A stretch of DNA of 64,000 nt from Isoetes taiwanensis. Taxonomy: Eukaryota > Streptophyta > Lycopodiopsida > Isoetales > Isoetaceae. Positions 23,814 to 37,411 of this stretch are shown in pieces (position 1 is the first letter of the stretch; each line of letters begins with the position of its first letter). Position numbers and translations under genes: made by a program. The stretch is taken from NCBI GenBank assembly GCA_021234155.1, contig JAJEKV010000051.1, positions 9,136,105-9,200,104 on the forward strand, given 5' to 3'. The notes beneath the pieces were generated by a model. The model was not told where the DNA came from, did not search any database, and saw nothing but the letters and a program-made list of their open reading frames with translations.

Positions 23814-24079
23814 TGCCCAACAACGAATTGTCAAAGCATTCAGGTGCTCATCAATTGTTAATGAGGTGAAGAGCCGTATTTGGGAGCACTATCTTTAAGT
23901 TCATACTTACTTATGAGTTTTTGCTTGCTCTTCATATTGTTTAGATGTTGTATTTGCGTGGGGTGGTTTTGCTCTGGTGGACATTCTCTCCACTGAAAAT
24001 AGTGCACGTTCATACGAAGATAAACTATGCAATAATAAGGCTCCATAACTTATTCAAATATTTCTGGCCAAAAAAAATA

Positions 24080-25038
24080 CAGATGTATTAAGTTCCCAAT
24101 AGCCATTATTGACATCCCATATTCAGAATATTCTTAAGAGTTCGAAATGAGTGGCATTATGCTTTTTATGTTAATAGATTGGATATCCAGAACTTTCAGT
24201 GCAGTCTAGAAATAGATCTACTCAGATCTACACCTTATTATGCACATTTACAATGAATCATCTGTAAAAAAAATATATTCATAAGGGCAGTGCAACACCT
24301 AAGTATTGAATTCCATTCTATCGAATATCTAGATCTAACTGTAAATTTAGTTCCCTCGTTATGTCGATCTCTTAAAAGGATTTGATATGTATCCATCTAT
24401 GCCTAAATCAAACCTGAGTGGGCTTGTTCGTTAAGGCAACATCCTCCTGTCTGATTCCAGTCTTAATGCTCTTTGCATTGTGGCCTTTTGTTAGATCTAT
24501 TGTATCAGCTTCTTGATTGACTGTATTCTCAACTTCAAAGCTCCAGGGTTCTCAAGATATTAGGAAAGTTTGCCCCTTTCTTCCCATAGACAAGAAGACG
24601 GCATGCTCAAGCTACCATTCTGCAGCATACCAAATGAAGGTGCATTCTGTCTTTGCCGATTCAAAACCAGATATAAATACATCAAGTCTCCACCAGAATA
24701 TGTGAAAACTCCATCTGGACATCCAACGACATTGGCTTCTTCAGCCAAGCAAATGTTTAAGGTTTGTCCTGAAACCCTACTTCTAGAAATACTTTTTTTG
24801 CCAAGGTGTTTCTGAGGAATTAAAGCATCACAATTTCTTATTTTGAGTTAGAATCAGACTTAATAGGGACTTAGCAACATGGATCAAACATGCTAGTGCA
24901 AGCTACTTAGATTCTGTGTATGGCACCCAATATAATTACCCATCAAATCTAGCGTAATGCAAAGCAATTCATGTGGCAGGAGTCTCCAACAAGTTCAATA
25001 CGCACTATTGCTCCAAGACATTGCACAGAGTATATGGC
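24080..25038. other. Anonymous sequence
   Basis: Short open frames only, AT-rich. I see no recognisable gene or repeat between the LINE end and the microsatellite. Confidence 0.5.
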
Positions 25039-25240
<202 letters not shown>

Positions 25241-25254
25241 AGTAAAGGCAAGTT

Positions 25255-25800
25255 CCTATTGTGTAAGCTCCTATGAAATTCTCTTAGAATGCCCTTAGAT
25301 TTTCAAAGATTAATTCTATGTAGATTCTCGTATATTCCCTTAGTTTTTATGATATTCTGCAAGATTCCATCAAGACTTTCCTAAATTCCTTTAGGTTCTC
25401 CAAGATATTATGTATATTCCCTTAGATTTTATGAACATTTCCTTAGATTCTCTTAGATTTTATGAGATACCCTTAGATTCCCTTACATTCTCTTAGGTTT
25501 TCTGAGATTCTCTTAGATTATATGAAGCTTTATATACATCCTATGAAGATAGATTCTCTTAGGCTTTGTGAGATTCTCTTAGATCCTGTGAAGAGTCCCC
25601 TAGATTCCCTTAGATTCTAGGAAGTTTTCCCTAGGTTTTCCAAGATTACTTTAGATTCTTTAAGATGTTATGGGATTCTCTAAGACTCCCCCAGATATTA
25701 TAAGGTTCCCTCAGATTCTATGAAGATTCTCTTAGATTCTATTACATTTCACTGAATTCTTAAAGACTTTATGAAGATTCCCTTATATTCCAACAAAAGG
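25255..25800. repeat. Degenerate TTAGATTC repeat field
   Basis: Dozens of variants of (C)TTAGATTCTC and TTAGATTTTATGA follow one another. The first 215 bp are clearly homologous to 300-480 and 9345-9500 (shared AAATTCTCTTAGAATGCC and CCAAGATATTATGTATATTC). This third copy is extended by further diverged units. Confidence 0.8.
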
Positions 25801-25902
25801 TTACTATTTTTTGGAACTTTTCAAAATTTACTATTTTTAGCAAATTTTACTTTAGGCTTGAGGTGCTTATCCATGCTAGTTGACCAGTCAAACCTCATTC
25901 TT

Positions 25903-25995
25903 GAACTTTCTAGAATATTCCAGACTTTCTAGAATATTCAACTATCTAGAAGTCTCTAGAGCAGCTAGAGCATTCTAGAACATTCTAGAATTTTC
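25903..25995. promoter_or_regulatory. Heat-shock-element-like cluster
   Basis: Three runs of alternating GAA/TTC units spaced by two bases: GAActTTCtaGAAtaTTC (25903-25920), TTCtaGAAtaTTC (25927-25939), and a five-unit run TTC-GAA-TTC-GAA-TTC (25973-25995). Heat-shock factors bind three or more such units. No gene start is identified next to it, so this may be an AT-rich repeat rather than a promoter. Confidence 0.5.
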
Positions 25996-26041
25996 TAGGA
26001 AAGTGTATAATTAACAATGTGAAAGAAATAATAATACATAA

Positions 26042-26069
26042 CTAGTAACGGTGCCTGGCGTTGCCGGGC
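26042..26069 (-). mobile_element. Helitron 3' terminus (minus strand)
   Basis: Read on the minus strand: a 7-bp hairpin (GCCCGGC, loop AAC, GCCAGGC with one G-T pair), seven bases, then CTAG followed by a host T. That is the canonical rolling-circle transposon end. The element extends to the right, but its 5' TC end was not found. Confidence 0.7.
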
Positions 26070-28517
26070 ATAGCTACATACATTGGTAGATCTTTGTGTA
26101 GTAAGTAAAATGAATTAGAAATAAACATTACATAGGTTATTAATGTGTTTAAATTTGAAAAGTGAGAATGCTATATAAGTGTAAAGCCATAATATATGGA
26201 AGAATAGAATAGAATAGGCAACCATTTAATGGTTGATGTACTACTAATTATGGGCAGATGGCATAACCCTATATAATTCGACATTATAGATGACATGCAG
26301 GTGTGTAGGTGCTATAACTATAGAGGGGATAGGTGGTAGAACTAAGTAGGAGCCATCTTGAGGCACATAAGTTTGTTTGCAAATTGAGTGTCCACAATGT
26401 GGTAAAATGGAGTGCACTAATTGGGGATACATTGTGCACGGCTATGGTGTCATCTGAGTGTCGAGGGAATGATTGTGGTACTCTGATATGCAACATAAAG
26501 GATGGACGCTTGATTCCTGGTCAAATTATAAAATGTGAGTTTGAGTTTGATGTTGTATTAGAAATGCCATTGTTAATACGTGTTTCAATATAGGAGGGTG
26601 CATAAGGCACGCATATTATTTAACAATCTCTAAAATCTTTGTTGGGCATATCTTTGTTGTATACCATGCATTGAAAGGGATATCAGGGCGGCCAACATAA
26701 CATTTACTACAATGTTTGAAGGAAGAAACTGTACACAGTATCAGCAGCCTGTTCTTTCTGGACATGATATATAAACCATTTATACCTAGACCAAACAACA
26801 AAGAGCAAGGCCAATCCGTGAGGTACATGTTGGCCTTTGCTTTAGCGTTTGTAACAAATCGATTTTCAAGTGAAAATGAAACGTGTCTAGTTTTTAAAGT
26901 GCAACTTGGTTTATATTCCTCTGTATTAGTATAGTTCTTTGTTGCCTTTTAAGCGTAATTTTTAACAATAATCAAAATACGCCTTATGCAAATCACGAAA
27001 CCATAAATACAGAGCACTATCATAATTAGCTCAGTTATTGGTCCAAATGCAACCCAATATGTAGCATTATGATAGGGGGTTTTGTTTTGTGTTTTTGTAC
27101 TGTTTTCTCTAAGGTTTTCATATGATTTGGTGGTCGTATTCATCCAGGTGTACTAAATAGTATTTCTAGAGTGCACCCTTTTGTTAGCCGTTGATTTTAG
27201 AAAAAGGGCAAATCCTGTGGTGGAGGGTTTTATTAGGGTTGTGTGAATTAGGGTTTTTTTAGGGTTGTGTGAATTAGAGTTGTGGGTTGTGTGCAAGCAC
27301 TTCCATATCCGGATTGCAAGACCGGATTGGAAGACCTATATCCGGATTGCAAGACCGGATTGGAAGACCTATTTACACAAGCAGTAAAGTATCCAGCTTT
27401 TCTTGCCCTTTCTGAACTTAGCTGCGGATGCATGAGCTCACGCGTCTACGAAAGGCCAAGTTTGGGTCAATAGCGGATTTCCTTCAGTGCAACTGGCGCA
27501 CTAGTTTCTTGTCATTTTTATCCCCTGGCAAAAACTGGAAAGCCTAATCCTTGGCCGGCCAGAACTGTGATTTCGGCTAAGCAGAGCTTCCATTTGGCCC
27601 CTTGCTGTGAACAGAACCGCTTTGAGCACTGCCACTGTTGCTAGCGGAGTTCCCATTCCGTTGTACAAAGACTTGCGGCCTTCTGCAGCCAGAACATTCC
27701 CCGTTGGATTCAAGACACGATGGCATATTGCAGATTAACATGGTAAGTTCTATTCTTTACATTTTATCCTTTCCATAGAAGCAGTGCTGCTGCAACAGGC
27801 TGTAGATGAACGCCATGGCCATGCTGTGATAACAATTATGGCATAACAAACTTTAGCAAATCCGGTATGCTTTCAGTCTTTTCAAGATCTTCATCCTTGT
27901 CGGGCAAAAGCGGTTGCTTAAAAACAATATCTTGTATGCATTGTATTGTCTAGATCACGTACATAAACCCTGAGTTGCATTTTATTAGCCAAATTCTGCA
28001 GGAATCTTGTCTGAAAGATTAGCCAAGCAAAGTTTGGATACTCTAGGCTTATTAGTTTCCCAAAAAGGTAAGGGAATTCAACCAATAAATGCTTCAGCTA
28101 ATGTGTATTTTTGCATTGAATCCCATTTTACGAAGCTTATGATGTAATAGTCTGGCACGATTGTGTGCCAAATTCATTCAGAAGCAAAGACAAAGAATAA
28201 AATGGAGTAGCTGTGATTTAAAGTGAGAAAAAGGCAGAGAAGAATAGAGGTTCTTTCTTATTTCAGTTTCTTTCTTACTTGCGGGTTTAGCAAAGCCCAT
28301 GCTAAAGATTCCTCCTTCCTCTGTTGGGGCTAGACTATTCATGGTAATCCTGGAATATTGAAGTTGTTTCAAAAGCCATGATTATGGCCATATGCCAACT
28401 GATTGGGCATGAAAGTCTCTGCTTTGGTATATCATCATTTTCTTGTTAATTCAATCATTTGAATCTCAAACGGACAGCTAAGACTTGCATTGTTTGTGTT
28501 TAACAGGTAAGTGATAG
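26070..28517. other. Unassigned sequence, probably Helitron interior in part
   Basis: No recognised gene. Short open frames at 26339-26593 and 26716-26934 resemble nothing I know. A direct duplication of about 28 bp (AGGGTTGTGTGAATTAG words) lies at 27200-27290, and a 33-bp tandem pair at 27306-27371 is in frame (11 residues, repeating YPDCKTGLEDL). Confidence 0.4.
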
Positions 28518-29000
<483 letters not shown>

Positions 29001-30446
29001 CAAAACTTAAGAAAACACAAAAACATCTGAAGAAAGGAGTAAAGTTCGTCATCATATATTTGAGAATTTCAAGCATGGGTTTATCTGTTTATAGATTTAT
29101 GGGTTATTGTTGTTTTTGCACATTTTATATCAGTGTGTTTGCGCGTATATTCGGGCTGGTATGCAATGGAAATAATTTGTTTGTCTTCATATTATTGTCC
29201 TTTCTAGTAATTAATGTCTAGACCCATAAAATTTACCTATGTTTGCTTTAGTTAGGGCCCGAAGGGCCCAAAATTTTTTTTAATATAACAATCAACACAC
29301 AACTACCATTCACATTATTAACATAAACCATTGCATTTAACACATTTAAATTGAAATCCCCCTTAAACCCCCTTTGGTTTGGGTGCATATTCACACGGGG
29401 GGTTACGTAGGGCAGCGAGAGCTGTCGGATAGGCATATTTGCCCTTTATTCCAAGATCTGGACCATACATAGCGATCCTCGTTTGTGGGGTATACATGTA
29501 CAAGTTTTTGTATACTGTATATTAAAGTTTGCAAAATACTATAAGATTTGAGATAATGTACTTAATGGATGTCTCATAAAGAACTATGTGCACAATATCA
29601 AAGTGATAGGAACCAATTAGGCCAAATAGGGGCTAAAGAGGATAATCAATCATAAAATCAATCAAAAGTTATCCTATTGCAGAAGCTTCTATGTTTTGGA
29701 AACCACCAAAGCAGAGCAATTTTGAGAGCCACACAATAGAAGATTGAAAAATAAAGACACAGCAGGGAGCCATTGTCTTCAAGGGAGCCAGAAAACTCTG
29801 CTATAAAACTTACGAACAAAAAAGCACTGTAAAGCAGTGGCGTTACCTGAACCATTCCGGAGCAAATAGTCTGCATATAAAATGTTCTTCTGCACATTTA
29901 AAATTCTGCATATCATCTTCTAGTGTCAAATTCTGGAATTATAACCATGTGTTACTAAATACTTCACAAATTTAAGAAACAATTACGTACCAAAAGAGTA
30001 ATCTTTCTGAATTACATCTCCAACAGACGAAGCAGATTCTGGTAGCCACTTTTGCATTTGCCATTACATGTTCATGAATTTAGAAGTATCATGTGTATAA
30101 GGTATTCTTCTACGTGTTTGTTACTATACAGATCATCTTTGGAATTACAACCATGTATCAAAAATACATGACGAAATTGAGAAAAAATACATATCAAAAG
30201 AGTGACCTACATCTCCAGTCCTATACAACAGATTACCACATTGCCAGTCCCATACATTACCACATTCTAGTAACCACTTTGGATATCATCCTTGCTATAT
30301 AGCTATTAGTTTGTCAACTTCTCATCCTCTTTTTAATAAATAAAAGAATGACATTAAAAGGGAATCACCTATGACATTAAGGAATTAATGTGCGTATGCT
30401 ATTCCACGTAAATGCTGCCTTAGGCCTTCCACATAAATAGATTGCT
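29001..30446. other. Anonymous sequence with dispersed-repeat traces
   Basis: A GGGCCC-GAA-GGGCCC hairpin lies at 29255-29269, followed by A/T runs. Stretches near 29607 and 29700-29740 recur near 39331 and 39840-39870. No gene is recognised. Confidence 0.45.
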
Positions 30447-31419
30447 GATACTATGCTTAGCCTTGGAAGCGGTCTCGTCGGAGCGCCGGGCCTCTCTGGA
30501 CAGCTTGATCCTTCCATTGGTAAGCTCAAGTATCTTAAAATGTTAACACTCGTTCCTGGGGCAGTTAGAGGTAAGCTTCCAGATTCAGAGCTCAGAGATC
30601 TTCAGTTCATTAGTATCAGCAAGAACAAATTAACAGGTTCAATCTCCTCTTGTATCTCAAATCTAGTAAACTTAGAGGGTCTAGATTTGAGCTTCAATAT
30701 CCTTATAGGATCAATTCCATCCGGGCTTGGCAGCCTTCCAAGGCTAAACACACTCACATTGGCTCATAACAGTCTATCAGGTTCCCTGCCAAGGATTACA
30801 TCCCCTTTGATTCACCTTGATCTTCAAAAGAATGCTCTAAGTGGTGACCTGCCTGCATTGCCATATACATTGGAGTATCTGTCTCTTGCCAGGAATTCCT
30901 TCTCAGGCTCTTTGGGACCTGTAAGTGGCCTCAACAGCTTAACCTTTCTAGATTTGAGCTTCAATGAATTTACTGGAAGCATTCCATCGGCGATATTCGA
31001 CTTCAAATTGACAGACCTGCTGCTGCAGAGGAATAAGCTTTCAGGACCAGTGATTCCACCAGGGCCAGTGAGCATTGTGAACATTGATCTAAGTTATAAC
31101 ACACTTTCTGGACAGCCTTCACCTCTGCTTTCTTATGCTCAGAAGCTGTTTCTTAACAACTCAGAGGTTTACTGGTCTGGTGCCTCAAGAGTTTGTGGAC
31201 AGTATGGTTTTTGGTGATCTTCAGATTCTGTATTTGCAGCACAACTATTTCAGGATCCTCAAGATGGGGGCTGGCCTTCCTCTTCCTACCACTTGCACTT
31301 TCTGCATACAGTAAAATTGCCTGAACCCTCCCATGCAATCTGCATGCCCTACTAATGTTGGCAGGCAATCCTCCAGACCCAGCTATCAGTGTAATAGTGC
31401 CAGCACGGAATGGCCTTGA
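30447..31419 (+). pseudogene. LRR protein pseudogene (receptor-like, no kinase)
   Basis: About nine plant-type leucine-rich repeats (LxxLDLSFNxLxGSIP) follow one another. Order and spacing match a small plant family of secreted LRR proteins without kinase domains, whose C-terminus has the pattern LYLQHN, then a cysteine pair, then QC..EW. The copy starts at MLSLGSG (30453) and lacks the signal peptide and N-terminal cap, so it is 5'-truncated. The frame shifts near 31165; the restored frame shows LQILYLQHNYF but has a TAA at 31312-31314, and the family-like end SASTEWP stops at 31417-31419. It probably does not make a working protein. Intact members bind ligands at the cell surface. Confidence 0.78.
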
Positions 31420-34400
31420 GATTGCTGCACTGTGGGGTAAGAGATGATGGAAAAATGCATTTTGACTGCAGAATAGATGCATATCTGGATGTGTTAAAAT
31501 CATGCGTATCTTGTGTTAAAATCATGTGTATCTTGCAGGTCTACTATATAGCCAGCATAAGATTTGCTATGGAAGCCTCTAGTACAACAGAAAGGAAGAC
31601 TACTACACCTACAAAGCCTGGATCATACTCTAGCATAAGTTTTTGCAAGTTGTACATGATGGAATCACGTTTGAAGTTTGCAAAATCAATTTGCAAAAAT
31701 AATAGAAGGTCAGCATTGGGCAGATCCTTCTTCTTGAAGACTCGCTTCAAGAAGTACGCTTCACCACAATCTTGATCAGCTTGATACAAAGCCAAAAAAT
31801 CATGATCGCAGAGATCCCACGTTTCTACAGCCATGTATTTTACAATCAACCATGCATCTTCCCAGGGACTTTTCAAGAAGTACACTTCAGAACAATCTTG
31901 ATGAGGTTGATACATCATTTTAGAGAAACTGAAATTTATAAGGGTTTGAGAGGAATGTACTTACATGTAAAGGGATTCAAAGGTTCTGAAGCCTTTGGGT
32001 AGAAATAATGACCGCAGAGATCCCAAGTCTCTATAAAAGATAAGACGATAGCGAGGCTGAACATGCAAAATAAAGAGAGTTCTAGCACAGATAAAGAATA
32101 ACTTCTATTCCTAATAAAGAAATGCTACTAATGGTAGAAAATGATCAAATGTGCAGATAAATTATCTGAAATGTTATTGTGTCGGTTACGATAAGAATTT
32201 AAAATCAAATAATCGTCATTACCTTGGGCTTTCCACATGTGGTGGTAGTTCTTCAACACATAGCTTGGCACACTTAAAACGTGGAAAATAGCTGCCTTTG
32301 TTGTTGCAAGATGTCGGGAAGAAAGATGAACATAAAGAACACATCTCAAAAGGAAAAAATAAGCAATACCTAGAGTTTGAAGTTTTGTTACACATACGCA
32401 GCCATATTCTGGCCCAAACCTGCAAAACATAGGGCCAAATCATTGTAGTGAAAGATAAACAGAATGATCAAAACATATTTGCGAAATTGAAACCCTGAAT
32501 ACGCCATTTTGGAATCAAAAGCGAGAAAAAAATGAGACATGCATTGCAGTAAATCCTCCAAAGCTCTCATGCATAGGTAGACAAGCCATTGACAACAAAT
32601 TCGGCCTCCTCACTTCATCATATTTCCTCAAGCATTATATTAACATAGTAGCAATCTAATCTATGGCAGTGCCCTTCAAAACTCAGACTTTAAAAGAGGG
32701 CAAATTCGACCGTTGCACATAATCCTTCAACAACAAATCTGTTATTGAGAAAGAAACCGAAATTTCAAGATGCTTGCCTCAATTTAGGTCCGTTCAAGAG
32801 CTCCTCGAATGCCACAAACCTATTTGCAAGAAGAAGCACGCATCATATACAAAGCTTTCACGTCTCTGCTTGGAGATCAGATGGGGTTGTTCATCGTGGC
32901 ATACGCATGCTCTGCTTGGAGATCAGATGGGGCTGTTCATCGTGTCATACGCATGCCGGATTGGAAGGGGCGAAATCAGAAAGGGGCGAAATTGAAACCC
33001 CAAGGAAATTTTCCCGATTTTTGGCAAATCGGAATTATTTCCCGGCCGCCAAAACCCTCGAAATCTTAGGAAATCAAGTTAAAAAAAAAAAATCTAAAAA
33101 GTTTTTGGGGTGCCGGAAAAACCAAATTTAAACAATAGATATAATTATTTCCTGTCCTTTAGCAATTGGCATGGGGGGTTTGGAGGGGTTCAACCCTATG
33201 GGGCAAGGTTCGCTTCTCACTTCTGCGAGATTTTTTGTAGTTGAGGATGAAGTGATCTTAAAATTAGAGTGAAATGTCCTAGAAGCTTCTAGTTGATCAA
33301 AATCCGACTTTTAGACCTGGACGGTTAGGATTGATCCAATTATCAGCGACCAAGTTTGATCTAGAATAGTTTGTTTTTATAGCCCCTTTGACTTGGAAAA
33401 ATTGCCACATTCGCTGGTCTTTTTGGTGCGATGACCAGGCAAAAAGAACGCCCAAAATGGTTACAGAAAAACAATAGTTATAGAACCGAGTTACAGAATC
33501 CAAAAGAGAGAATCAAAAGCATTTTTTTGTGCTATTATTTATGCATCAATTTTCTTATAAACTTAATAAAACCGAATAGCAATTGAATGCAAACCAAATT
33601 CTACCCTTCAAGTACTTAATAAAAAAAAAGTTGGTTCTGCAATGCACGATGCCAGTCCATACATGCATTTAATCTGACTTAGTCTATAATCATAAATGCT
33701 TGGATTAAACAACCCACCAACCTGATAATTAGTCCGTTCCACATCTATAGCCACCTGAAAATAATTCTGGAAAAATGAGAAGAGCATAAATGAAAAAACA
33801 GAGATTCAAAAATTCTATCTTCTCCTGCAAGAATTTACTCAATTTTAAATGAGTGCTTCTTGGATAATGTCTTCTGCATGAGGTTCTTCATGTTGAGCAT
33901 CATTCTTGGGTTGCCGTTAGAAGTACTTTAACACACTCATAATAGAACGAGAAGACAATACAGGCTTATGACGACTACTCATTATTTATTTTGTTGGTGG
34001 CGACTGCAACAACTCAGTAGAATTTAAATTAAAGAAACCAATGTGCAGGCCTAAAGATTTAATCATGTAAAAATCTTATGGCCTTCGTAGCCACCAAAGT
34101 TTATACTCATACGATTGCCAACCTTAATTGATAAAGCTTGATGTGACACGATCCTCACATCTACTTACTTAAATTGTGTTTGGGGGGTGTGTCCTCTTTT
34201 TTCCGGCCGCCGGTGGACATCAAAATCCGGCCAAAAAGCGAAATTTTGTCATCAGAAAATCAAAATCCGGCATGTGAAATTTTTAGGGCAAGGGTTTAGG
34301 TTAAGGCAATTTTGATCAAGGCTCCACATACGTTTTTTTTTTTAAAGAGCACTTTCGTGACCGGCTAATTAGTCGGATTCCTCTGCCCTCCATCATTTCG

Positions 34401-34900
34401 ACCAGTGCATGGCATGGCATTGCTTTCAGATTTAGGGTTCATTGTTACCGCCCAGATACCAGGCTAAAGCTCCGCTGATTTTGGCATTCCCCCTCCACTT
34501 CAAGCGGTGGATTTTAGTAGGAATATCTTAGAAGATCAAGTTCTGTCAAGTGTAGCTTCAAGTTCAAGGTAAAATTTTAAGCAATTTTCTTAGGATTCGT
34601 CTTTGATAGTATCCGTATATGAGCCCTATGAACTTGGAGCTTTTGATGTTTTGGAGCAGGTCATTTTTGGACGTCCTCGATTTTGGGAAGAGCTGGGAGC
34701 ACAACGGAGACCTCGGAGCCGGCCTTTAGAACGCAATGATTTTGGAGCTGAGGTAATTTTTTAGCTCCTCTTTTCTTTTTGATCTGATCAATGTAAGAGC
34801 TCTGTGACACTTGGCCTTTTTGTTAGTCTGAGCAGGAGCAGCAGATCATTTTTGCAAAGTCATGTACTACAGCCACACCAATGCCAGATTTATTTAGGGT
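31420..34900. other. Unassigned region with short internal repeats
   Basis: No gene recognised. 31748-31790 and 31873-31915 are diverged copies; read on the minus strand both encode YQxxQDCxExYFLK. CGCAGAGATCCCA recurs at about 31806 and 32012. A 46-bp tandem pair lies at 32865-32956. 33040-33145 resembles 41640-41755. Confidence 0.4.
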
Positions 34901-37040
34901 TCCAGAGCCAGCAAGCAAGCAAGGTTTTCTTAGTTACATTTTCTTGGCAGCGGCAAGCATAGATGCAAGCAAAGGTCGGCAAGCAGAGGACGGCAGAGTT
35001 CGGATTTTGGCAAGCCAATGGATTTGCAGCCGGTAAGGGTCTCTTTCAATCTTGCAGAACCTGATTGTTCCTTTAAGTAAACGTGTGCCGTCATATTTTC
35101 TTCGGCTTCCTTTCATATTTTCTTCTTCCGCTTAAACGTGTTCCTTCATAGTAAACGCTTAAACTTCGGCTTCGCTCAAAAAAATGCTGGAAGCAGGTTA
35201 GTCGTGCAACAGCTCCAGCAACAGCTCCAGCAACTTCGTCTGGCAAATATATTTTATATGCAATCTCTTCAAAGTTGCTTTGCTTATTTTTGGAATTTCT
35301 CTGCAAGTCATAGCAGATTCGTGTTTTCTTGCTTGCAAGCATCTTGCTTGGACAATAATCAATATTGCACATCTGCATTTGGACAGCGGCAACAACAATA
35401 TTTCTTAGATTCAGGGTTTTGGAGTTAATTCATATTTTGATGCTTCTTGATAGCTTTAAGTGAAGCTAATTTCAAGCTGATTGTTTGTAACTTCTTTCTC
35501 TGTAGATTTTATGCTTATTCATAAATGTGTATTATGGTGGCTCTTACATGAGGTTTTTCTTTGAAGGTGGCAGCTTTTGGGCAAAAACTGGTAGCTTTTG
35601 TCCTGTGCATAAACCCTGATCTGAAGCACTGTCACAGCTGTTGAAGATCTCGCCATTGAACAATGCATCCCATTCTAACAGTATTTGTCAAGGTAACTTT
35701 CATGATCATTTTTCGTTTTAGCTTTTAAATGTCATTCAGATAATATTCCTTGCTCTTTCATTCCTTGGTGATGGCTACTATTAAAACTCTCAAATCTTCA
35801 GGTAAGTGTTTTAGAGGTATTTTATGCATTTCGTTTTGTGCATTTATTTCTGGCCATCGTGATACTTGCAGCAGTAAGAAAGGATGTGGGCTTGCAGCAG
35901 AAGGAAGGACATTGCTTGCTTCAACTTCGTCTCTAATATTATTTGTTATACAGATCTTGGAATTCTGGGTGGGTGGCTACAACAACTCCTACATTAGGTA
36001 CCAGGTAAAGAGATGGCTACAACAACTCCTCAGTAAACCTACTCCAAAAAGAACATTGAGTTTTTATGTAAGTAATCCCTAGGCGTTTCTCTTAATTTGT
36101 TTGTGCTCTTCTTTATTGTGTCAAGTCTTCAGCCATAAAACTGTGGTCCCAGATTCTGACACTAAGGTAGACTGTGCAAAGACAGTTTAGTCAATTCAAT
36201 GAACTGTTTCTAAATTACCTTTTATTACATGTACTTCTATTGTGGCCTTTGGATCATTCCCAGGAATGAGTTGTACCCACTTTGTCTGTGTGTTTGTAAA
36301 GAATGATATTTTATGAATATGGTTACAAAGCCTTATATTTCCAACTGCATTGTTTTGTTGTTGCAGCAAAGCTCCAACACCAGTTTTGTAAGAGCGCTTA
36401 CTGATATTATGAGCACTGATGATTACTGGTTTCGTTGCAGTGGTTCAATGTACAAATGCTTCGACCTCGGTGAAGCTGCTCCATAGCAGAGCAATTGGAA
36501 AAAAGCATAACGGAGAAAAGCTACAAGTTATTTGCAGCTTCTGCAATCTCTGCAACAGTTTCCATCACTGCTTTCATGAACCTTGGGTTATACCATTGCT
36601 GATAAAAGTATATCTTAAATCATGGGCCTAACATAATTATGCACCTTGAATTTAACTTCAGAACCTAATAGTGCAAACCATGCCCTTGCCTCTGCATGAA
36701 TTATGTAGTGTGTAAGATATCAAAACATCAAGACAAGTTAGTTCCATTGTTAGATGCATCTCTGATTTTGATGCCAACATATTGACAATTGCTACTGCGA
36801 CGCATCAAAGGTTTAAAACCTTTAAAATTTGCAAAATACTGCAAATACGTTAATGAACTTGAAAATATTTAATGCATAGTATGAACCTTCAAATCTTTGT
36901 ATATTTTGGCAATAATTATTTTACAAGCGTTTTTCATTGTGGCAATTTAAACTCAAAAGTTATTACATATACATATTATACATATATGTTATTTATCATT
37001 TTTTTTTTAATATATGACCCTATAAGAGAATGTTTTAAAG
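34901..37040. other. Unassigned region
   Basis: Short open frames only (for example 35750-36082), with a CAGCTC/CAGCAA-rich patch near 35210. I cannot support a gene. An untranslated or non-coding transcript is possible but not shown. Confidence 0.35.
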
Positions 37041-37046
37041 CTAGAC

Positions 37047-37180
37047 TGCCCCATCAGGCCTTGCATGAGCTACTGAGCACGGCCTCTGTAGGCTTGTTGG
37101 GCTCGGTATGCTCGGTTAGTTGTGCCCCATCAGGCCTTGCATGAGCTACTGAGCACGGCCTCTGTAGGCTTGTTGGGATC
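37047..37180. repeat. 76-bp tandem duplication
   Basis: A segment of about 57 identical bases starting TGCCCCATCAGG occurs at 37047 and 37123. It sits just upstream of the LINE-like 3' end. Confidence 0.85.
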
Positions 37181-37229
37181 GTACCTCCGGGAGGTAATGG
37201 ATCTGCCATGCCCCCGTCCGGCATTAACC

Positions 37230-37411
37230 TCAGCTTGTACTTGTGATTATGTATATAAGCGTGCGGTATGTCTTATTGCTACTAAGGTTTTTCCCGAAAA
37301 CCCTTTGGAGGCGGGGTTTTTAATCATAATACTTCTCTCTTTGTACTTGGGTCCCATAGGCCAGTTGGTCTCCGTGGACGATAAAATCATATTCTATTCT
37401 ATTCTATTCTT
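37230..37411 (+). mobile_element. LINE/SINE 3' end with (ATTCT)n tail
   Basis: Contains GTCCCATAGGCC, then GGTCTCCGTGGACG and ATAAAATC, then ATTCT repeats: the 3'-end signature of the LINE family at 6085 and 8535. The body upstream is not recognisable as ORF2. Confidence 0.6.

Larger units (their letters stand above)
14440..24077 (+). mobile_element. Plant L1-type LINE, split by LTR element B
   Basis: The order is ORF1 remnant (14461-15338), endonuclease (15335-16199), the inserted LTR element B (16200-21121), then linker, RT and zf-RVT region (21122-23813), and a short A run at 24070-24077 as probable poly(A). Without the insertion it is about 4.7 kb. The protein order is that of angiosperm L1 elements. 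Frameshifts are numerous, so it is dead. ORF1 appears 5'-truncated. Confidence 0.85.

Noticed and set aside
27200-27290. TTAGGG-like words as interstitial telomere repeat
   Set aside because: Only a 28-bp duplicated phrase with irregular spacing, not a (TTTAGGG)n array.
29250-29270. The same hairpin as a fifth Helitron end
   Set aside because: No CTAG-T at the right distance and the stem and loop differ from the other four.
29255-29283. GGGCCC-GAA-GGGCCC hairpin followed by A/T run as a bacterial-type terminator
   Set aside because: The surroundings are plant nuclear DNA with no operon; a chance or element-borne hairpin is more likely.
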